Assembly: GCA_963840835.1 (NCBI GenBank)
Contig: CAWJAM010000005.1
Span: 124,001 to 188,000 of the forward strand
Source of the DNA: Rubrobacter_D sp963840835
GTDB lineage: Bacteria > Actinomycetota > Rubrobacteria > Rubrobacterales > Rubrobacteraceae
DNA length: 64,000 nt
Reading direction: 5' to 3'
The notes beneath the pieces are model-generated. The model worked only from the letters and a program-made list of their open reading frames with translations. It did not search any database and was not told the origin of the DNA. Within the stretch, counting starts at the first letter, position 1. Each line of letters opens with the position of its first letter. Below, piece by piece: positions 34,440 through 42,874 of this stretch. The position numbers and the translations under genes are program-made.

Positions 34440-35522
34440 TCAGACGTTGAAGCGGACGAGAACGGTATCGCCGTCCCTCACAACGTAGTCGCGGCCTTCG
34501 AGGCGGACCTTAGCCTCTTCCCTTGCCCTGGCCCAGGAGCCGGCCTCCACTATGTCTTCCCAGTCCCCGACCTCGGCCGCGATAAACCCGCGTTCCATGT
34601 CCGTGTGGATACGTCCGGCGGCCTGTCGCACCGTGGAGCCCTCGCGGACGGTCCAGGCCCTGCTCTCCTTCTCTGCCGAGGTAAAGAAGGTAAGGAGCCC
34701 GAGCAGCCGGTACACCGACCGCACGAACTCCTGAAAGCCCGTCGTCCTTACCCCGAGCATGGCCAGGTACTCGCCGGCCTCCTCCTCGGAGAGCTCGACG
34801 ACCTCGGCCTCCAGCTTCGCTGAGATACGGACCGCCTCGGCGCCCTCCCGCGCCGCGTACTTCTCGACCTGCGAGCTATAGCGATTCCCGTCAGCCACTG
34901 ACTCCTCGTCCACGTTCGCCACGTAGAGCGTGGGCTTGGCGGTGATGAGCGTGCCCATGGCCTCGGCGAGCGCCCCTGATGACGGGAAAGCCCGCGCCGG
35001 GCTCCCGTCCGAGAGGTGGTCCCTGAGCCCCTCCAGTCCCGTCGCCTCGGCCTTGAGCCTGGCGTCGCCGCCCTTGGCCGCCCGGCCGACCCGCTCCAGC
35101 CGGCGCTCGACGGCGGCGAGGTCGGCGAGGAGCAGCTCGGTGTCGATGGTCTCGATGTCGCCCTCGGGGTCCACGCCGCCGTGGACGTGTACGACGTTCT
35201 CCTCCTCGAAGCAGCGAACGACGTGCGCGATCGCGTCGCACTCCCTGATGTGCCCGAGGAACTGGTTGCCCAGGCCCTCACCTGCGCTCGCACCACGAAC
35301 CAGCCCCGCAATGTCCACGAAGTCCACCGTCGCAGGGACGACGCGTTTGCTGCTCATCACCCCTGCCAGGGCGTTCAGACGCCCGTCGGGTACCGGGGCG
35401 ACCCCGAGGTTCGGGTCGATGGTCGTAAACGGATAGTTGAGGGCCTCGGCCCCAGCCCGCGTAAGGCTGTTGAACACTGTTGATTTGCCCACGTTGGGCA
35501 ACCCGACTATACCTACTCTCAT
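34440..35522 (-). CDS. ychF: Redox-regulated ATPase YchF (Obg-like GTPase family)
   Basis: A 360-residue YchF/OLA1 protein, a ribosome-associated P-loop NTPase that prefers ATP. Motifs: G1 GLPNVGKSTVFN, FVDIAGLVRGASAGEGLG (G3), a coiled-coil insert near residues 125-180, NVDEE in place of the GTP-specific NKxD, and a C-terminal TGS domain (TSAEKESRAWTVREGSTVRQ, GDTVLVRFNV). TACACT lies exactly six bases before the ATG, so a leaderless mRNA is likely. It is divergent from sufU and leads into the selenoprotein gene. Confidence 0.96.
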   Translation of the reverse strand: MRVGIVGLPNVGKSTVFNSLTRAGAEALNYPFTTIDPNLGVAPVPDGRLNALAGVMSSKRVVPATVDFVDIAGLVRGASAGEGLGNQFLGHIRECDAIAHVVRCFEEENVVHVHGGVDPEGDIETIDTELLLADLAAVERRLERVGRAAKGGDARLKAEATGLEGLRDHLSDGSPARAFPSSGALAEAMGTLITAKPTLYVANVDEESVADGNRYSSQVEKYAAREGAEAVRISAKLEAEVVELSEEEAGEYLAMLGVRTTGFQEFVRSVYRLLGLLTFFTSAEKESRAWTVREGSTVRQAAGRIHTDMERGFIAAEVGDWEDIVEAGSWARAREEAKVRLEGRDYVVRDGDTVLVRFNV

Positions 35523-35528
35523 AAGGTG

Positions 35529-35534
35529 AGTGTA
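35529..35534 (-). promoter_or_regulatory. ychF -10 box, predicted leaderless
   Basis: TACACT, six bases (CACCTT), then ATG. No clear -35 box. Confidence 0.45.
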
Positions 35535-35620
35535 TCAAACTGTAGCAAGTTGCGGCATGTCGACGAGCTTGCGATAGAATCGTCATCGGAACGCTATGGA
35601 GCAACAGAGCGGAAGGTTAT

Positions 35621-36100
35621 TTGTTGGACAGGCAGTTACAGATCCAGATACTGCTGGACCATTACGAGAAGCCGCGGCATCGGGGTTCTCTGGAGGCCGC
35701 CGACGTGGCGATGCCTGGTGGCAACCCGGGCTGTGGGGACGTGGTCACGGTGTATCTCAAGGGGGCCGAAGACGAGGAGCACATACACGACGCCACCTAC
35801 GAGGGCGAGGGCTGCACCATCAGCATGGCGGCGAGCAGCATGATCCTCGAGGAGGTCCACAGGGGCGATCTGACCATGGATCAGGTCCTCGAGATGGACT
35901 ACAACGAGATGATCGAACAGCTCGGCCGCCAGGTCGTCGCCTCGCGCCCCAGGTGCGCGACCCTGGGCCTCGGCACGCTGAAGGCCGCGATCCGCAAGTA
36001 CCAGAAAGACCGGCGCCTCGAGCGGGCCGGGGTCTCGCGCTCCGACGACGAAGGGTTCGTCTTCGGGGAGCACGCGGCGGAAGCTGCCAGAACGGAATAG
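35621..36100 (+). CDS. sufU: SufU/IscU-type iron-sulfur assembly protein
   Basis: A 159-residue SufU. The three zinc/Fe-S ligand cysteines appear in NPGCGD, YEGEGCTISMA and SRPRCATLG, together with the SufU-specific insert between the second and third. SufU proteins relay sulfur from SufS. TAGAAT near 35574 is a possible -10. No sufBCDS genes are adjacent, which is unusual since sufU normally follows sufS. Confidence 0.92.
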   Translation: MLDRQLQIQILLDHYEKPRHRGSLEAADVAMPGGNPGCGDVVTVYLKGAEDEEHIHDATYEGEGCTISMAASSMILEEVHRGDLTMDQVLEMDYNEMIEQLGRQVVASRPRCATLGLGTLKAAIRKYQKDRRLERAGVSRSDDEGFVFGEHAAEAARTE

Positions 36101-36182
36101 AAGTGCCCCCGCCCCGGTTTTCTAGAGCGGTCCGAATGTAGGGGCGGTTCGCGAACCGCCAGCGCCTCCAGCGAACCGTCTT

Positions 36183-36644
36183 CTAACCCACCCGGTCCGA
36201 GTCGCCCGATCTCCCCCTCTTCACCCAGGCCCCGGCGGCCGTTGAGGCGATAACCAGGACCACTACCTCGAGTATCGCCGAGAGGGCAAGGCTCAAGAGA
36301 AAGAATGTCCAGGCCTCGTCGGCCGAGACCCGCGTACCGAGCACATCGGAGAGGGTCGTGGCCAGCCTGGAGGACCCGATCGCACGCGCCGCGAGGAGCG
36401 CCCCGAGCGTGGACCCGACCACGTAAACGGGCGCGGCGACCGCCCCGCCAACGAGCCCGGAGAGCGCCCCGGCCCGCTCTTCCGCCGCCGCGGCCCTTCT
36501 GCCGCACGCGACCCCGATAAAGGAGGCGACCACGATCCCGACCAGCGAACCCAGCAACGATGCCACCAGGCCAACAACCCCGCCGATGCCGCCCCAGACC
36601 ATCCCGACCCTGACGGCCCCGCCGCGTTCTTCTCTCTCCTCCAT
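36183..36644 (-). CDS. Predicted four-helix membrane protein
   Basis: A 153-residue protein with no recognised family. Hydrophobic segments lie near residues 12-42 (two closely packed, Gly-rich: GGIGGVVGLVASLLGSLVG), 62-90 and 113-140, with basic ends. The ATG at 36644 has TAGCAT exactly six bases upstream and no ribosome binding site apart from an in-gene GGAGG. It sits alone downstream of a hairpin array. Confidence 0.6.
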   Translation of the reverse strand: MEEREERGGAVRVGMVWGGIGGVVGLVASLLGSLVGIVVASFIGVACGRRAAAAEERAGALSGLVGGAVAAPVYVVGSTLGALLAARAIGSSRLATTLSDVLGTRVSADEAWTFFLLSLALSAILEVVVLVIASTAAGAWVKRGRSGDSDRVG

Positions 36645-36656
36645 GACCGCATGCTA

Positions 36657-36790
36657 GCACGCTCCGGCCTGCGGCCTACGCTTGTCAGCACGGCGCCTGC
36701 GGCGCCTTGTCAGCGCGCTCAGGCTAGCGCCTTCGCTTGTCAGCACGCTTCGGCCTTCGGCCTCGCTTTCAGCTTCTTGTTTGTCCTTCT
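36657..36790. repeat. Hairpin-array repeat
   Basis: Four units: GGCCTGCGGCC, TTGTCAGCACGGCGCC with TGCGGCGCC, TTGTCAGCGCG with AGGCTAGCGCCT, TTGTCAGCACGC with GGCCTTCGGCC, then TTTCAGC and a T-rich end. The arms differ between units but stay complementary. Confidence 0.8.
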
Positions 36791-36815
36791 TGCAGGTCGC
36801 GGCTGGTAGGCTTGG

Positions 36816-37325
36816 CTAGCCGGCCGCCTGGGCACGCAGCTCGAAGAGCCGGGCCTCCAGAGCCTCCGGCGAGACGCCCATTCTGGCTAGCATCCTTACG
36901 GCCGTAGGGTCTTCTACGCGCAGGATTCCGCGGAGGACGTGTTCGGGGGTGAGATGACCGTCCCCGAGCCTGCGCGCCTCTCCGAGCGTCCGCTCCAACG
37001 CCTTCTTGGCCCGAGGAGAGAACGGTATGCGCCTGTTGTCCGGGATGCGCATGTCGAAGGCATCTCCCGCCTCCCTGCGCACGTCTTCGAGGGAGATGCC
37101 CACGGAGGAGAGCGCGTCCGATGCCATGCGCTCGGATTCTTCATGGGCGGCATCGAGCGTTATCCCGAGCGAGGAGAGTGCCTCGGCGGCTATTCCCTCG
37201 TCGGCGTACAGGATACCCAGCAACAGGTCCTCGTCGCCGACGGAGTCATGACCCAACATCCTGGCCTCCTGCACCGCGGCCTCGACGCACACGCGGGCTT
37301 CTCTGGTGAAACGGTTCAGGATCAT
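36816..37325 (-). CDS. Stand-alone ClpN-domain protein
   Basis: A 169-residue protein made only of the Clp N-terminal fold (FTREARVCVEAAVQEARMLG, then SPRAKKALERTLGEARRLGD and HLTPEHVLRGIL). There is no AAA domain, so it may act as an adaptor or substrate-binding partner of ClpC at 12,819; this is inference. Its ATG overlaps the upstream HTH gene stop (ATGA), so the two are translated together and share the promoter at 37,586. Confidence 0.85.
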   Translation of the reverse strand: MILNRFTREARVCVEAAVQEARMLGHDSVGDEDLLLGILYADEGIAAEALSSLGITLDAAHEESERMASDALSSVGISLEDVRREAGDAFDMRIPDNRRIPFSPRAKKALERTLGEARRLGDGHLTPEHVLRGILRVEDPTAVRMLARMGVSPEALEARLFELRAQAAG

Positions 37326-37579
37326 GCACCCCTTCCCTTTCTACCCGGAGGTTCTCCAGGGTATCTGGCCTTGATCCGGCCGGCGTGCTTTTTATGCACG
37401 GCCTGTTTGCTTACCCCCAACGCCTCGGCGATCCTCGCCCACGACCATCCCGCGATGAAGGCATTCTCCACCTGCGCCGCCTCCAGTGCCTCTAGCGTCC
37501 GCCTCAGGGCGACGACCGCCTCAAGCCCCTCCCGCGGGTCCTCCGGCCCTCCAATTCGTGTCCTCGTCTTATCATCCAT
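37322..37579 (-). CDS. Small HTH regulator paired with ClpN protein
   Basis: An 85-residue protein with a single HTH: AGWSWARIAEALGVSKQAVHKKH. It starts with ATG at 37579, six bases after TATAGT, which predicts a leaderless transcript. Two copies of a GTCAA...TTGAC palindrome overlap the promoter, so it probably represses itself and the ClpN gene. HTH-ClpN pairs occur in other actinobacteria, but I cannot name the family. Confidence 0.75.
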   Translation of the reverse strand: MDDKTRTRIGGPEDPREGLEAVVALRRTLEALEAAQVENAFIAGWSWARIAEALGVSKQAVHKKHAGRIKARYPGEPPGRKGRGA

Positions 37580-37581
37580 AT

Positions 37582-37625
37582 GTCAACTATAGTTGACGTT
37601 AGCTTGGTTGTCAACTTTTATTGAC
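37582..37625 (-). promoter_or_regulatory. HTH-clpN promoter with twin operators
   Basis: GTCAACTATAGTTGAC (37582-37597) is a perfect 16-bp palindrome. GTCAACTTTTATTGAC (37610-37625) is a near copy, 28 bp centre to centre. On the minus strand they hold TTGACA and TATAGT with a 17-base spacer; TATAGT is six bases before the ATG. Confidence 0.75.
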
Positions 37626-37676
37626 GACTTTCTCCATACTCTCCAAGAATTTGGGACCGGCGTTTTGCGTGCGGGT

Positions 37677-38096
37677 CTACTCGTAGAGTTCGCGCCAGCC
37701 CAGGAGCTTTGGCTCGCCGTCTTCGACGTAGAAGGTGGCTTCGATCTTGCGCTTCGTCTCACGGTACTGGCCTGTCGAGACTACCTCGAATGACCCATCT
37801 GCGTCGTCGTGCTCGACGGTGACGGAGGCGGAGTTCTCGCCCATGCCGTCGATGTGAAGTACTCCGGAGGACCAGCCAGTCGGGCTCGGGTCGTTCGCAA
37901 GGTGCGCTTTCGCCACCTCGACTCCCGCTTCGGCCAGCTCGAAGGCCTGCTCGCCCCGGTTGACCGCCACGACGGCCTGCAGGTCCGTGGAGACGAAGGT
38001 CAGGAGTCCCGCTCCCATAACGCCGATGACCACGACCACGATGACCGCGAGCCCGAGCGCCATTCCCCGCTCTTCTCGCAAGGGGCTTCCGATCAC
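37677..38096 (-). CDS. PilX-like minor pilin component
   Basis: A 139-residue protein starting with a basic leader and one long hydrophobic segment (GLAVIVVVVIGVMGAGLLTF), followed by the FELAEAGVEVAKAHLA stretch typical of PilX/GspK-like pilus proteins. It overlaps the PilW-like gene by four bases and is last of four minor-pilin genes. Probable role: priming type IV pilus or pseudopilus assembly. Confidence 0.78.
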   Translation of the reverse strand: MIGSPLREERGMALGLAVIVVVVIGVMGAGLLTFVSTDLQAVVAVNRGEQAFELAEAGVEVAKAHLANDPSPTGWSSGVLHIDGMGENSASVTVEHDDADGSFEVVSTGQYRETKRKIEATFYVEDGEPKLLGWRELYE

Positions 38097-38722
38097 CGCG
38101 GGCCGCCCCTGTTCCTGAGATACACGTCGGTAGAGAGCGTCTGCCTCGCGGGGTCTTCGCCACGGCGCTCGACTTCGACGGCCAGCTCTATGCGCACGAT
38201 CCTGACCTCTGCCTCATTCGTGATAGCCAGCTCCGGAGGACAATCGTCCGCGCTCCCGCAAGGGATGAACCGCAGCCCGTCCGTGGCGACGCTATCCACG
38301 AGCGTCTGGACGCTGCCGCCCTTCGAGCGCTTCAAATCGTGGCCGACGAGGTAGTAGCCTATGACCTCGGAGGTGCCGATCCTGCGGTCTCCCCCGGTCT
38401 CGTTGCCGAAGGCGATGCGGGTCGCGGTCGGTACCGCGGGCGTCGTTGGGTTCAGGGGATCCAGGAGCAGGTATCTCTTGGGTGGGTCCGAGGTCGGGTC
38501 GTACGGGTAGGCGCCCCTGATCTCACGTTCCATCCTGGACAGTGCGAGCCTGGCGTCACCGACGGCCTCTATCCTGTCGCCCCCGTAACCGAAGGCGCGC
38601 ACGCTCGTATCGAATATCCCGTAGAGCGCGAAGAGCACGGCGAACATCATCGTCGCGGAGACCAGGACCTCTACGAGCGTGAAACCCGCTTCCTCGCTCA
38701 ACCTCCCGGCGCGGTTCACCAC
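38093..38722 (-). CDS. PilW-like prepilin
   Basis: A 209-residue prepilin. The leader ends EEAG and is followed by FTLVEVLVSATMMFAVLFAL, the class III signal with the conserved glutamate at +5. ARLALSRMEREIRGA is typical of PilW/GspJ. The pair of cysteines in PCGSADDCPP could form a disulfide. It overlaps both neighbours. Confidence 0.85.
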   Translation of the reverse strand: MVNRAGRLSEEAGFTLVEVLVSATMMFAVLFALYGIFDTSVRAFGYGGDRIEAVGDARLALSRMEREIRGAYPYDPTSDPPKRYLLLDPLNPTTPAVPTATRIAFGNETGGDRRIGTSEVIGYYLVGHDLKRSKGGSVQTLVDSVATDGLRFIPCGSADDCPPELAITNEAEVRIVRIELAVEVERRGEDPARQTLSTDVYLRNRGGPR

Positions 38723-39114
38723 CTGGACACGACCCCCGAGAGACTGTAGGAGTTTCCGCCGTCCCAGTCGACCGTAACGGTGATCATCGAGAGTCCCTCA
38801 TCCCCCGAACCGTCGTCGAGGTCCGTGTCGATGGGCCGTGCGGCCACCTCGTACACGAAACCGGAGGATTCGCAGACGCCTTCCTCGAGGCTGCCCTCGA
38901 CGGTCTCGTAAGGGAGGCTCTTAGCCCGTTCCAGCCTCTGTACGGCGCATGCTCGCGCCTCGTCGTAGTCGCCGCCCGCTTTCGCCGCCCGGATTGCTGC
39001 ATCGAACATACCCACCATGGGCACGATGGCGACGGTAAGGACCACCATCGCCACCATCACCTCGATCAGCGAGTAGCCGGACTCTTCCACGATCCTACGG
39101 ATAGGAGATTTCAC
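38716..39114 (-). CDS. PilV/GspI-like prepilin
   Basis: A 132-residue prepilin with leader ending EESG, then YSLIEVMVAMVVLTVAIVPM and the family feature ACAVQRLERAKSLPYETV. It overlaps the FimT-like gene by about 20 bases and the PilW-like gene by seven, showing a single operon. Confidence 0.85.
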   Translation of the reverse strand: MKSPIRRIVEESGYSLIEVMVAMVVLTVAIVPMVGMFDAAIRAAKAGGDYDEARACAVQRLERAKSLPYETVEGSLEEGVCESSGFVYEVAARPIDTDLDDGSGDEGLSMITVTVDWDGGNSYSLSGVVSRW

Positions 39115-39730
39115 CGATCCTTATCCTCGAGGTCGGGGCGTTGAAGACGACCGGGCAAACAGGGCTACCGTCTTCCGAGCTGATCACGACCGTACCGCTC
39201 TGCCCGGGCCTGAGCGTCCTGACGGTACCGTTGGAGTTGAACTCCAGGGTACGCGTGGCGCCGCCTTGCGTCCCGCAGTAGCTCGGTGGGATCGCCGCGT
39301 TCGGGTCCCCGTGCGAGCAGTCGGGATCGAAGGTAACCTCCTTGATCTTCGTCCTGTCCGGCAACTCGCGGGCCACCGTATCGGTCGAATCGTCCAGCGT
39401 GGGCGCCGGATCTCCAGAGCCGTAGGGACCGCTCAGCTTGACCATGCAGTAGTCCGAGGAGGAGCAACTACCAAGCGGGCTACCGTCCGGCATGAACACT
39501 ACCCGCCAGTCGGTAAGCTGCTCGGTTGCCCTCGTGTGGGCCAGGCGCAGGTCGGCCGCGAACTGGTCGGCGGCAGCCTCGACCCGCCAGCGCTCCAGAA
39601 GGGCGAGCAAGACGATGATCCCGATGGCGAGGATGATGCTCACAATCGCCACGGCCGTCAGAACCTCAGGAAGGGTATACCCACCCTCATCCTCGCAAAC
39701 GCGAGCGATTTTCGACCGTATCCCGCACAC
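39095..39730 (-). CDS. FimT/GspH-like prepilin
   Basis: A 211-residue prepilin with leader ending DEGG, then YTLPEVLTAVAIVSIILAIG, and the GspH pattern AAADQFAADLRLAHTRATEQ. First gene of the minor-pilin operon fimT-pilV-pilW-pilX. The start is taken as GTG at 39730; no strong ribosome binding site is visible. A major pilin-like gene lies separately at 43,945. Confidence 0.83.
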   Translation of the reverse strand: MCGIRSKIARVCEDEGGYTLPEVLTAVAIVSIILAIGIIVLLALLERWRVEAAADQFAADLRLAHTRATEQLTDWRVVFMPDGSPLGSCSSSDYCMVKLSGPYGSGDPAPTLDDSTDTVARELPDRTKIKEVTFDPDCSHGDPNAAIPPSYCGTQGGATRTLEFNSNGTVRTLRPGQSGTVVISSEDGSPVCPVVFNAPTSRIRIGEISYP

Positions 39731-39766
39731 GTTTTACTTGTCGGCGCGGGAACGGGTCGGCTTTAG

Positions 39767-39786
39767 CGGGAGCTCATGAGCTCCCG
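39767..39786 (-). terminator. 20-bp perfect palindrome after the glyoxalase gene
   Basis: CGGGAGCTCATGAGCTCCCG lies eight bases after the gloA stop, between gloA and the pilin operon. No T-run follows. Confidence 0.45.
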
Positions 39787-39794
39787 AAAGTTTG

Positions 39795-40175
39795 CTACCG
39801 GCGCTCGATAAACTCTATGCGGTAGCCATCTGGATCTTTGACGAAGAAGATCCTTGTCCCACTGCCCATGGCGTGCGGCTTGCTCTCGAAGTCCACACCG
39901 CCGGCTTCCTCGAGCCTGTCCGCCAGGGCATCGAGGTCTTCCACAGCGAAGGCGACATGACTGTAGCCGCTTCCGAGCTCGTAGGGCTCCTCCTGACCGT
40001 GGTTGAGCGTGAGCTCAAGCCGGGGCTCCGGGTCACCAGGCACGGCGAAAAAGGCGTTCGTCGCGTCATCGCCGACAGGAGTCTTGCGAGCGAGCTCCAA
40101 CCCTAGCTTGTTCGTATAAAAATCTATGCTCTTCTCGAGATCCAGAACCCTATAGCAAGTGTGCACATACTGCAT
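39795..40175 (-). CDS. gloA: Lactoylglutathione lyase-type glyoxalase I
   Basis: A 126-residue VOC-fold enzyme. Metal ligands are visible as H5 (MQYVHTCYRV), the glutamate in LELTLNH, the histidine in SHVAFAVED and the glutamate in YRIEFIE, with NKLGLELARK typical of GloA. It would isomerise the hemithioacetal of methylglyoxal; actinobacteria often use mycothiol rather than glutathione, so the thiol is uncertain. AGGAG precedes the ATG. Confidence 0.88.
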   Translation of the reverse strand: MQYVHTCYRVLDLEKSIDFYTNKLGLELARKTPVGDDATNAFFAVPGDPEPRLELTLNHGQEEPYELGSGYSHVAFAVEDLDALADRLEEAGGVDFESKPHAMGSGTRIFFVKDPDGYRIEFIERR

Positions 40176-40185
40176 CGGCCGCTCC

Positions 40186-40483
40186 TTTTGGCACGCCTGC
40201 TTCGCAGGCTTGTCAGCACGCTCAGGCTGACGCCTTCACTTGTCGGCACGCTTCGGCCTGCGGTCTCCGCGGTTGGCCAAAAGCCACTTGGGAGCAGCCC
40301 GCCGGCACAAACCGTACGCTCCGAGGATTGTAACAGCGCAACCCCCCACCGGCATCGCCCCCTTCTCTAGCTGAAAGCGAGGCCGCAGGCCGAAGCGTGC
40401 TGACAAGCGGAGGCGAAGCCGTAGCGTGCTGACAAGCGGAGCGCGAAGCGCGTAGCGTGCTGACAAGCTGATAAGCTTGTCCC
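40186..40483. repeat. Composite intergenic repeat element, copy 2
   Basis: Left array (CCTGCTTCGCAGG, TTGTCAGCACG, TTGTCGGCACGC units) and right inverted array (three CGTGCTGACAAGC units) flank a core at 40301-40377 that matches 1723-1800. The core keeps GATTGTAACAGCGCAA and CATCGCCCCC. On the minus strand TACAAT (40332-40327) reads toward gloA. The right arm ends at the start codon of the UbiB-like gene. Confidence 0.8.
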
Positions 40484-42064
40484 ATGGAGAGGGTCTCGCG
40501 GGATTTGCCCGACCGTCCGGCCCGTAGGGTGGCCAGGATCGCCCGTGTCGGGGCGCGCTACGGCTTCGGTTTCGTGTTCGGTAGGCGCCTGCTACCCCGG
40601 CGTCGCGGGGAAGAGCCGGGGCGGGTGGGAACGAGGTTGCGGTTCTCATTCGAGGAGTTGGGCCCGACGTTTGCGGAGTTGGGACGCTTCCTCTCCATGC
40701 GCAAGGACCTGATCCCACCTGATGTGGCAGCCGAGTTGGGACGCGTGAGGGTAGAGGCGAGACCGATCGCCTTCACCGAAACACGGGCCTACGTCGAGAG
40801 GGAGCTCGGCAACACGCTGGAGCGGCTGTTCGTCGAGTTCGGAGAGATACCTGTCCGGGTCGGCCCCTTTACCCAGTCGCACCGGGCCGTGCTGCCGGGA
40901 GGTCATCCCGCGCTCGTGGTCGTCGACCGTACGGGCGTGCGCAGGGACCTTCTGGCGATGCGCCCCGTCGCCGACCTAACGCGCCGGAGGCTCGGCGACG
41001 GGTTGCCGCTCGACCCCTCCGCGACCGTGGCAGAGTTCACCGCGCACGTCACCCAGCGCCGCGACATGTTCTTCGCGGCCCAGATCTCACACCGCCTGAG
41101 GGATCTGGAGGACTTCCGGCTGTCCGTCCCCGACGTCTACAGAGACTACTCGACGGGCCGCTGCGTGACGTTCGGCGTGCCCGCGGATTTCATGCCCCTT
41201 GAGGAAGTGCACGACCGGGAGGTCTCCGAATCGATCTTACGGCTCGCGCTGACGGAGGGAGTTCTCCTGGCCGACCTCGCGAGGGAACGTTTCGCCCTCG
41301 ACGGCCGCACGGGCAAGCTCTGGCTCGTCGATCCGACGGAGGTCTTCAGCCTGGACCCGGAGAGGCTAAGGGGCGTCGCCGAGGTCCTGGCCGCGGTGCG
41401 GCGCGGGGACGTGGACGGGGTGGTGCGCGCGCTGCCGCTGGCGGGGGGCTTCGTCCCAAAGGATGACTTGGACCTCAGGCGCGAGTTACGCGAAACTCTA
41501 GGCGCTCTGGGCGGTCCCCTGTGGCGCGAACACTCCCTGGAAGAAGTCAGGGACAGGGGCCTCGAAGCCATCCGCAGAGGGGACTCGCGGCTTCACGTCG
41601 AAGTCGCCCAGTTGGCCGATTTCCTGGTGCAAGCAGAGAAGCTAGGGGGGCGGCCTCTGATCGCAGCGGCGGCGGAGTCCGCCGAGATCCTCATCTCCCG
41701 CTACAGGAACCCGGCCTACGTCGCGGCCCGCCTGGCGCGCGGGATCGCCCAGCCCGACGCCTTCGCGGATTACCCGCGCCAGATCCACGCGCTCCTCGAC
41801 GAGTTCAAGGACGGGGAGATCGAGGTCCGTTTCAGGCACGCCGGCCTGGACGATCTCATCTCCAAGGTAGACATCCTCGCCAACCGTCTGGTCTTCGCCC
41901 TCCTCATAGCCGCCCTCATCATAGGTTCGTCGATGCTCGCGATCTTCCTGAAGGGCAACCTCAGCCTCCTCGGCGTGAGCGTGTTCGGCCTGGCCGGCTT
42001 CGTCTTCGCCGCGATCCTGGGCCTCCTGCTACTTATCGGCATCATCCGCTCCGGACGCCTTTAG
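40484..42064 (+). CDS. Divergent UbiB/ABC1-like protein, catalytic motifs degraded
   Basis: A 526-residue protein with the layout of the UbiB/AarF family: the KxGQ-type helix (FEELGPTFAELGRFLSMRKD, then LIPPDVAAEL), an atypical kinase fold and two C-terminal membrane helices (RLVFALLIAALIIGSSMLAI, GLAGFVFAAILGLLLLIGII). Key residues differ: the KxGQ lysine is glutamate and glutamine is arginine (ELGR), the VAVK-like lysine strand reads ALVVVDRTG, HADLHPGN is reduced to LLADLARERF, and DFG is VDPTE. It is probably a non-catalytic relative or has changed chemistry. The start is ATG at 40484 at the edge of the repeat element. Confidence 0.75.
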   Translation: MERVSRDLPDRPARRVARIARVGARYGFGFVFGRRLLPRRRGEEPGRVGTRLRFSFEELGPTFAELGRFLSMRKDLIPPDVAAELGRVRVEARPIAFTETRAYVERELGNTLERLFVEFGEIPVRVGPFTQSHRAVLPGGHPALVVVDRTGVRRDLLAMRPVADLTRRRLGDGLPLDPSATVAEFTAHVTQRRDMFFAAQISHRLRDLEDFRLSVPDVYRDYSTGRCVTFGVPADFMPLEEVHDREVSESILRLALTEGVLLADLARERFALDGRTGKLWLVDPTEVFSLDPERLRGVAEVLAAVRRGDVDGVVRALPLAGGFVPKDDLDLRRELRETLGALGGPLWREHSLEEVRDRGLEAIRRGDSRLHVEVAQLADFLVQAEKLGGRPLIAAAAESAEILISRYRNPAYVAARLARGIAQPDAFADYPRQIHALLDEFKDGEIEVRFRHAGLDDLISKVDILANRLVFALLIAALIIGSSMLAIFLKGNLSLLGVSVFGLAGFVFAAILGLLLLIGIIRSGRL

Positions 42065-42388
42065 AGCACGCTCCGGCTTCGCCTACGCTTGTCAGCACGG
42101 CGCCTGCGGCGCCTTGTCAGCACGCGTCGGGCCTTACAGCCCTCGCTTGTCAGCACGCTACGCCCTCCGGGCTCGCTTTCAGCTTTTTTGTTTCGGCCTC
42201 GCGCTGCGGCGAGCAACGAGTCGCCGCCCACGGCGGTAGGGTTGTATGCTCATGGCGACGCCCCAAGACGACTTCCTGACAAGGCGCCGACCGGAGGGAG
42301 GTGCCGGGCTGACAAGCGAGGGCGCTAGCCCGATGCGTGCTGACAAGCGTAGCGTGCTGACAAGCGTAGGCGAAGCCGGAGCGTGCTA
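42065..42388. repeat. Two convergent hairpin arrays between convergent genes
   Basis: From 42065 the forward array (TTGTCAGCACGGCGCC, TTGTCAGCACGCGTCGGGC, TTGTCAGCACGCTACGC) ends in CTTTCAGCTTTTTTG at about 42191. From about 42290 to the excalibur stop the inverted form runs (three GTGCTGACAAGCG-type units). The centre 42200-42289 does not match the core of the copies at 1,558 and 40,186. No gene is seen in this 320-base gap. Confidence 0.8.
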
Positions 42389-42874
42389 GAAACAGAGGTT
42401 CTGGTGTTTTTTCGGGAACTCTGCGGGGCAGTCGCCATTGGGCATCAGCGGAACGGGGCCTTTGGTCGGACCGCCGGCGTCTAAGAGATCGCGGATCCCC
42501 TGCGGCCCGGGACTGGGCGAAGCGGATGTCTTGCTAGATGTAGCGCTGCTCGGTGAAGCGCTGCTTGGAGGGGCGCTGCTTGGCGAAGGGCTACTGGGTG
42601 GGGCGCTACCGGGCGAGGCGTTGCTCGTGCCGTAGGTGTAGCCGTCGCAGGCCCGTCCGTTGCCATCGGTGTCGAGGCCGTTGGGGTCGCTCGGGTCGCG
42701 TTCCAGCTCGGCCTGGGCGGACTCCTGGGAGCCGAAGCTGGCACAGTCGTACTGGTCGGCCTGAGCCGCGGCCGGTTTGCTCGGGTAGACGAGCTGCTCG
42801 TAGGTGACGCGCGTGACTAGACCAGCCACGAGCACCAGCCCGACCACCAACAACTTCAACGTCGTGCTTCCCAT
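42386..42874 (-). CDS. Excalibur calcium-binding domain protein
   Basis: A 162-residue exported or anchored protein: N-terminal hydrophobic segment (LKLLVVGLVLVAGLVTRVTY), then an excalibur domain (YDCASFGSQESAQAEL ending DTDGNGRACDGY, with the DxDxDG loop and two cysteines), then a Ser/Pro repeat linker with repeated PSSA units and a C-terminal part with two cysteines. TACAAT at 42890-42885 is 10 bases before the ATG, as in greA. Confidence 0.85.
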   Translation of the reverse strand: MGSTTLKLLVVGLVLVAGLVTRVTYEQLVYPSKPAAAQADQYDCASFGSQESAQAELERDPSDPNGLDTDGNGRACDGYTYGTSNASPGSAPPSSPSPSSAPPSSASPSSATSSKTSASPSPGPQGIRDLLDAGGPTKGPVPLMPNGDCPAEFPKKHQNLCF

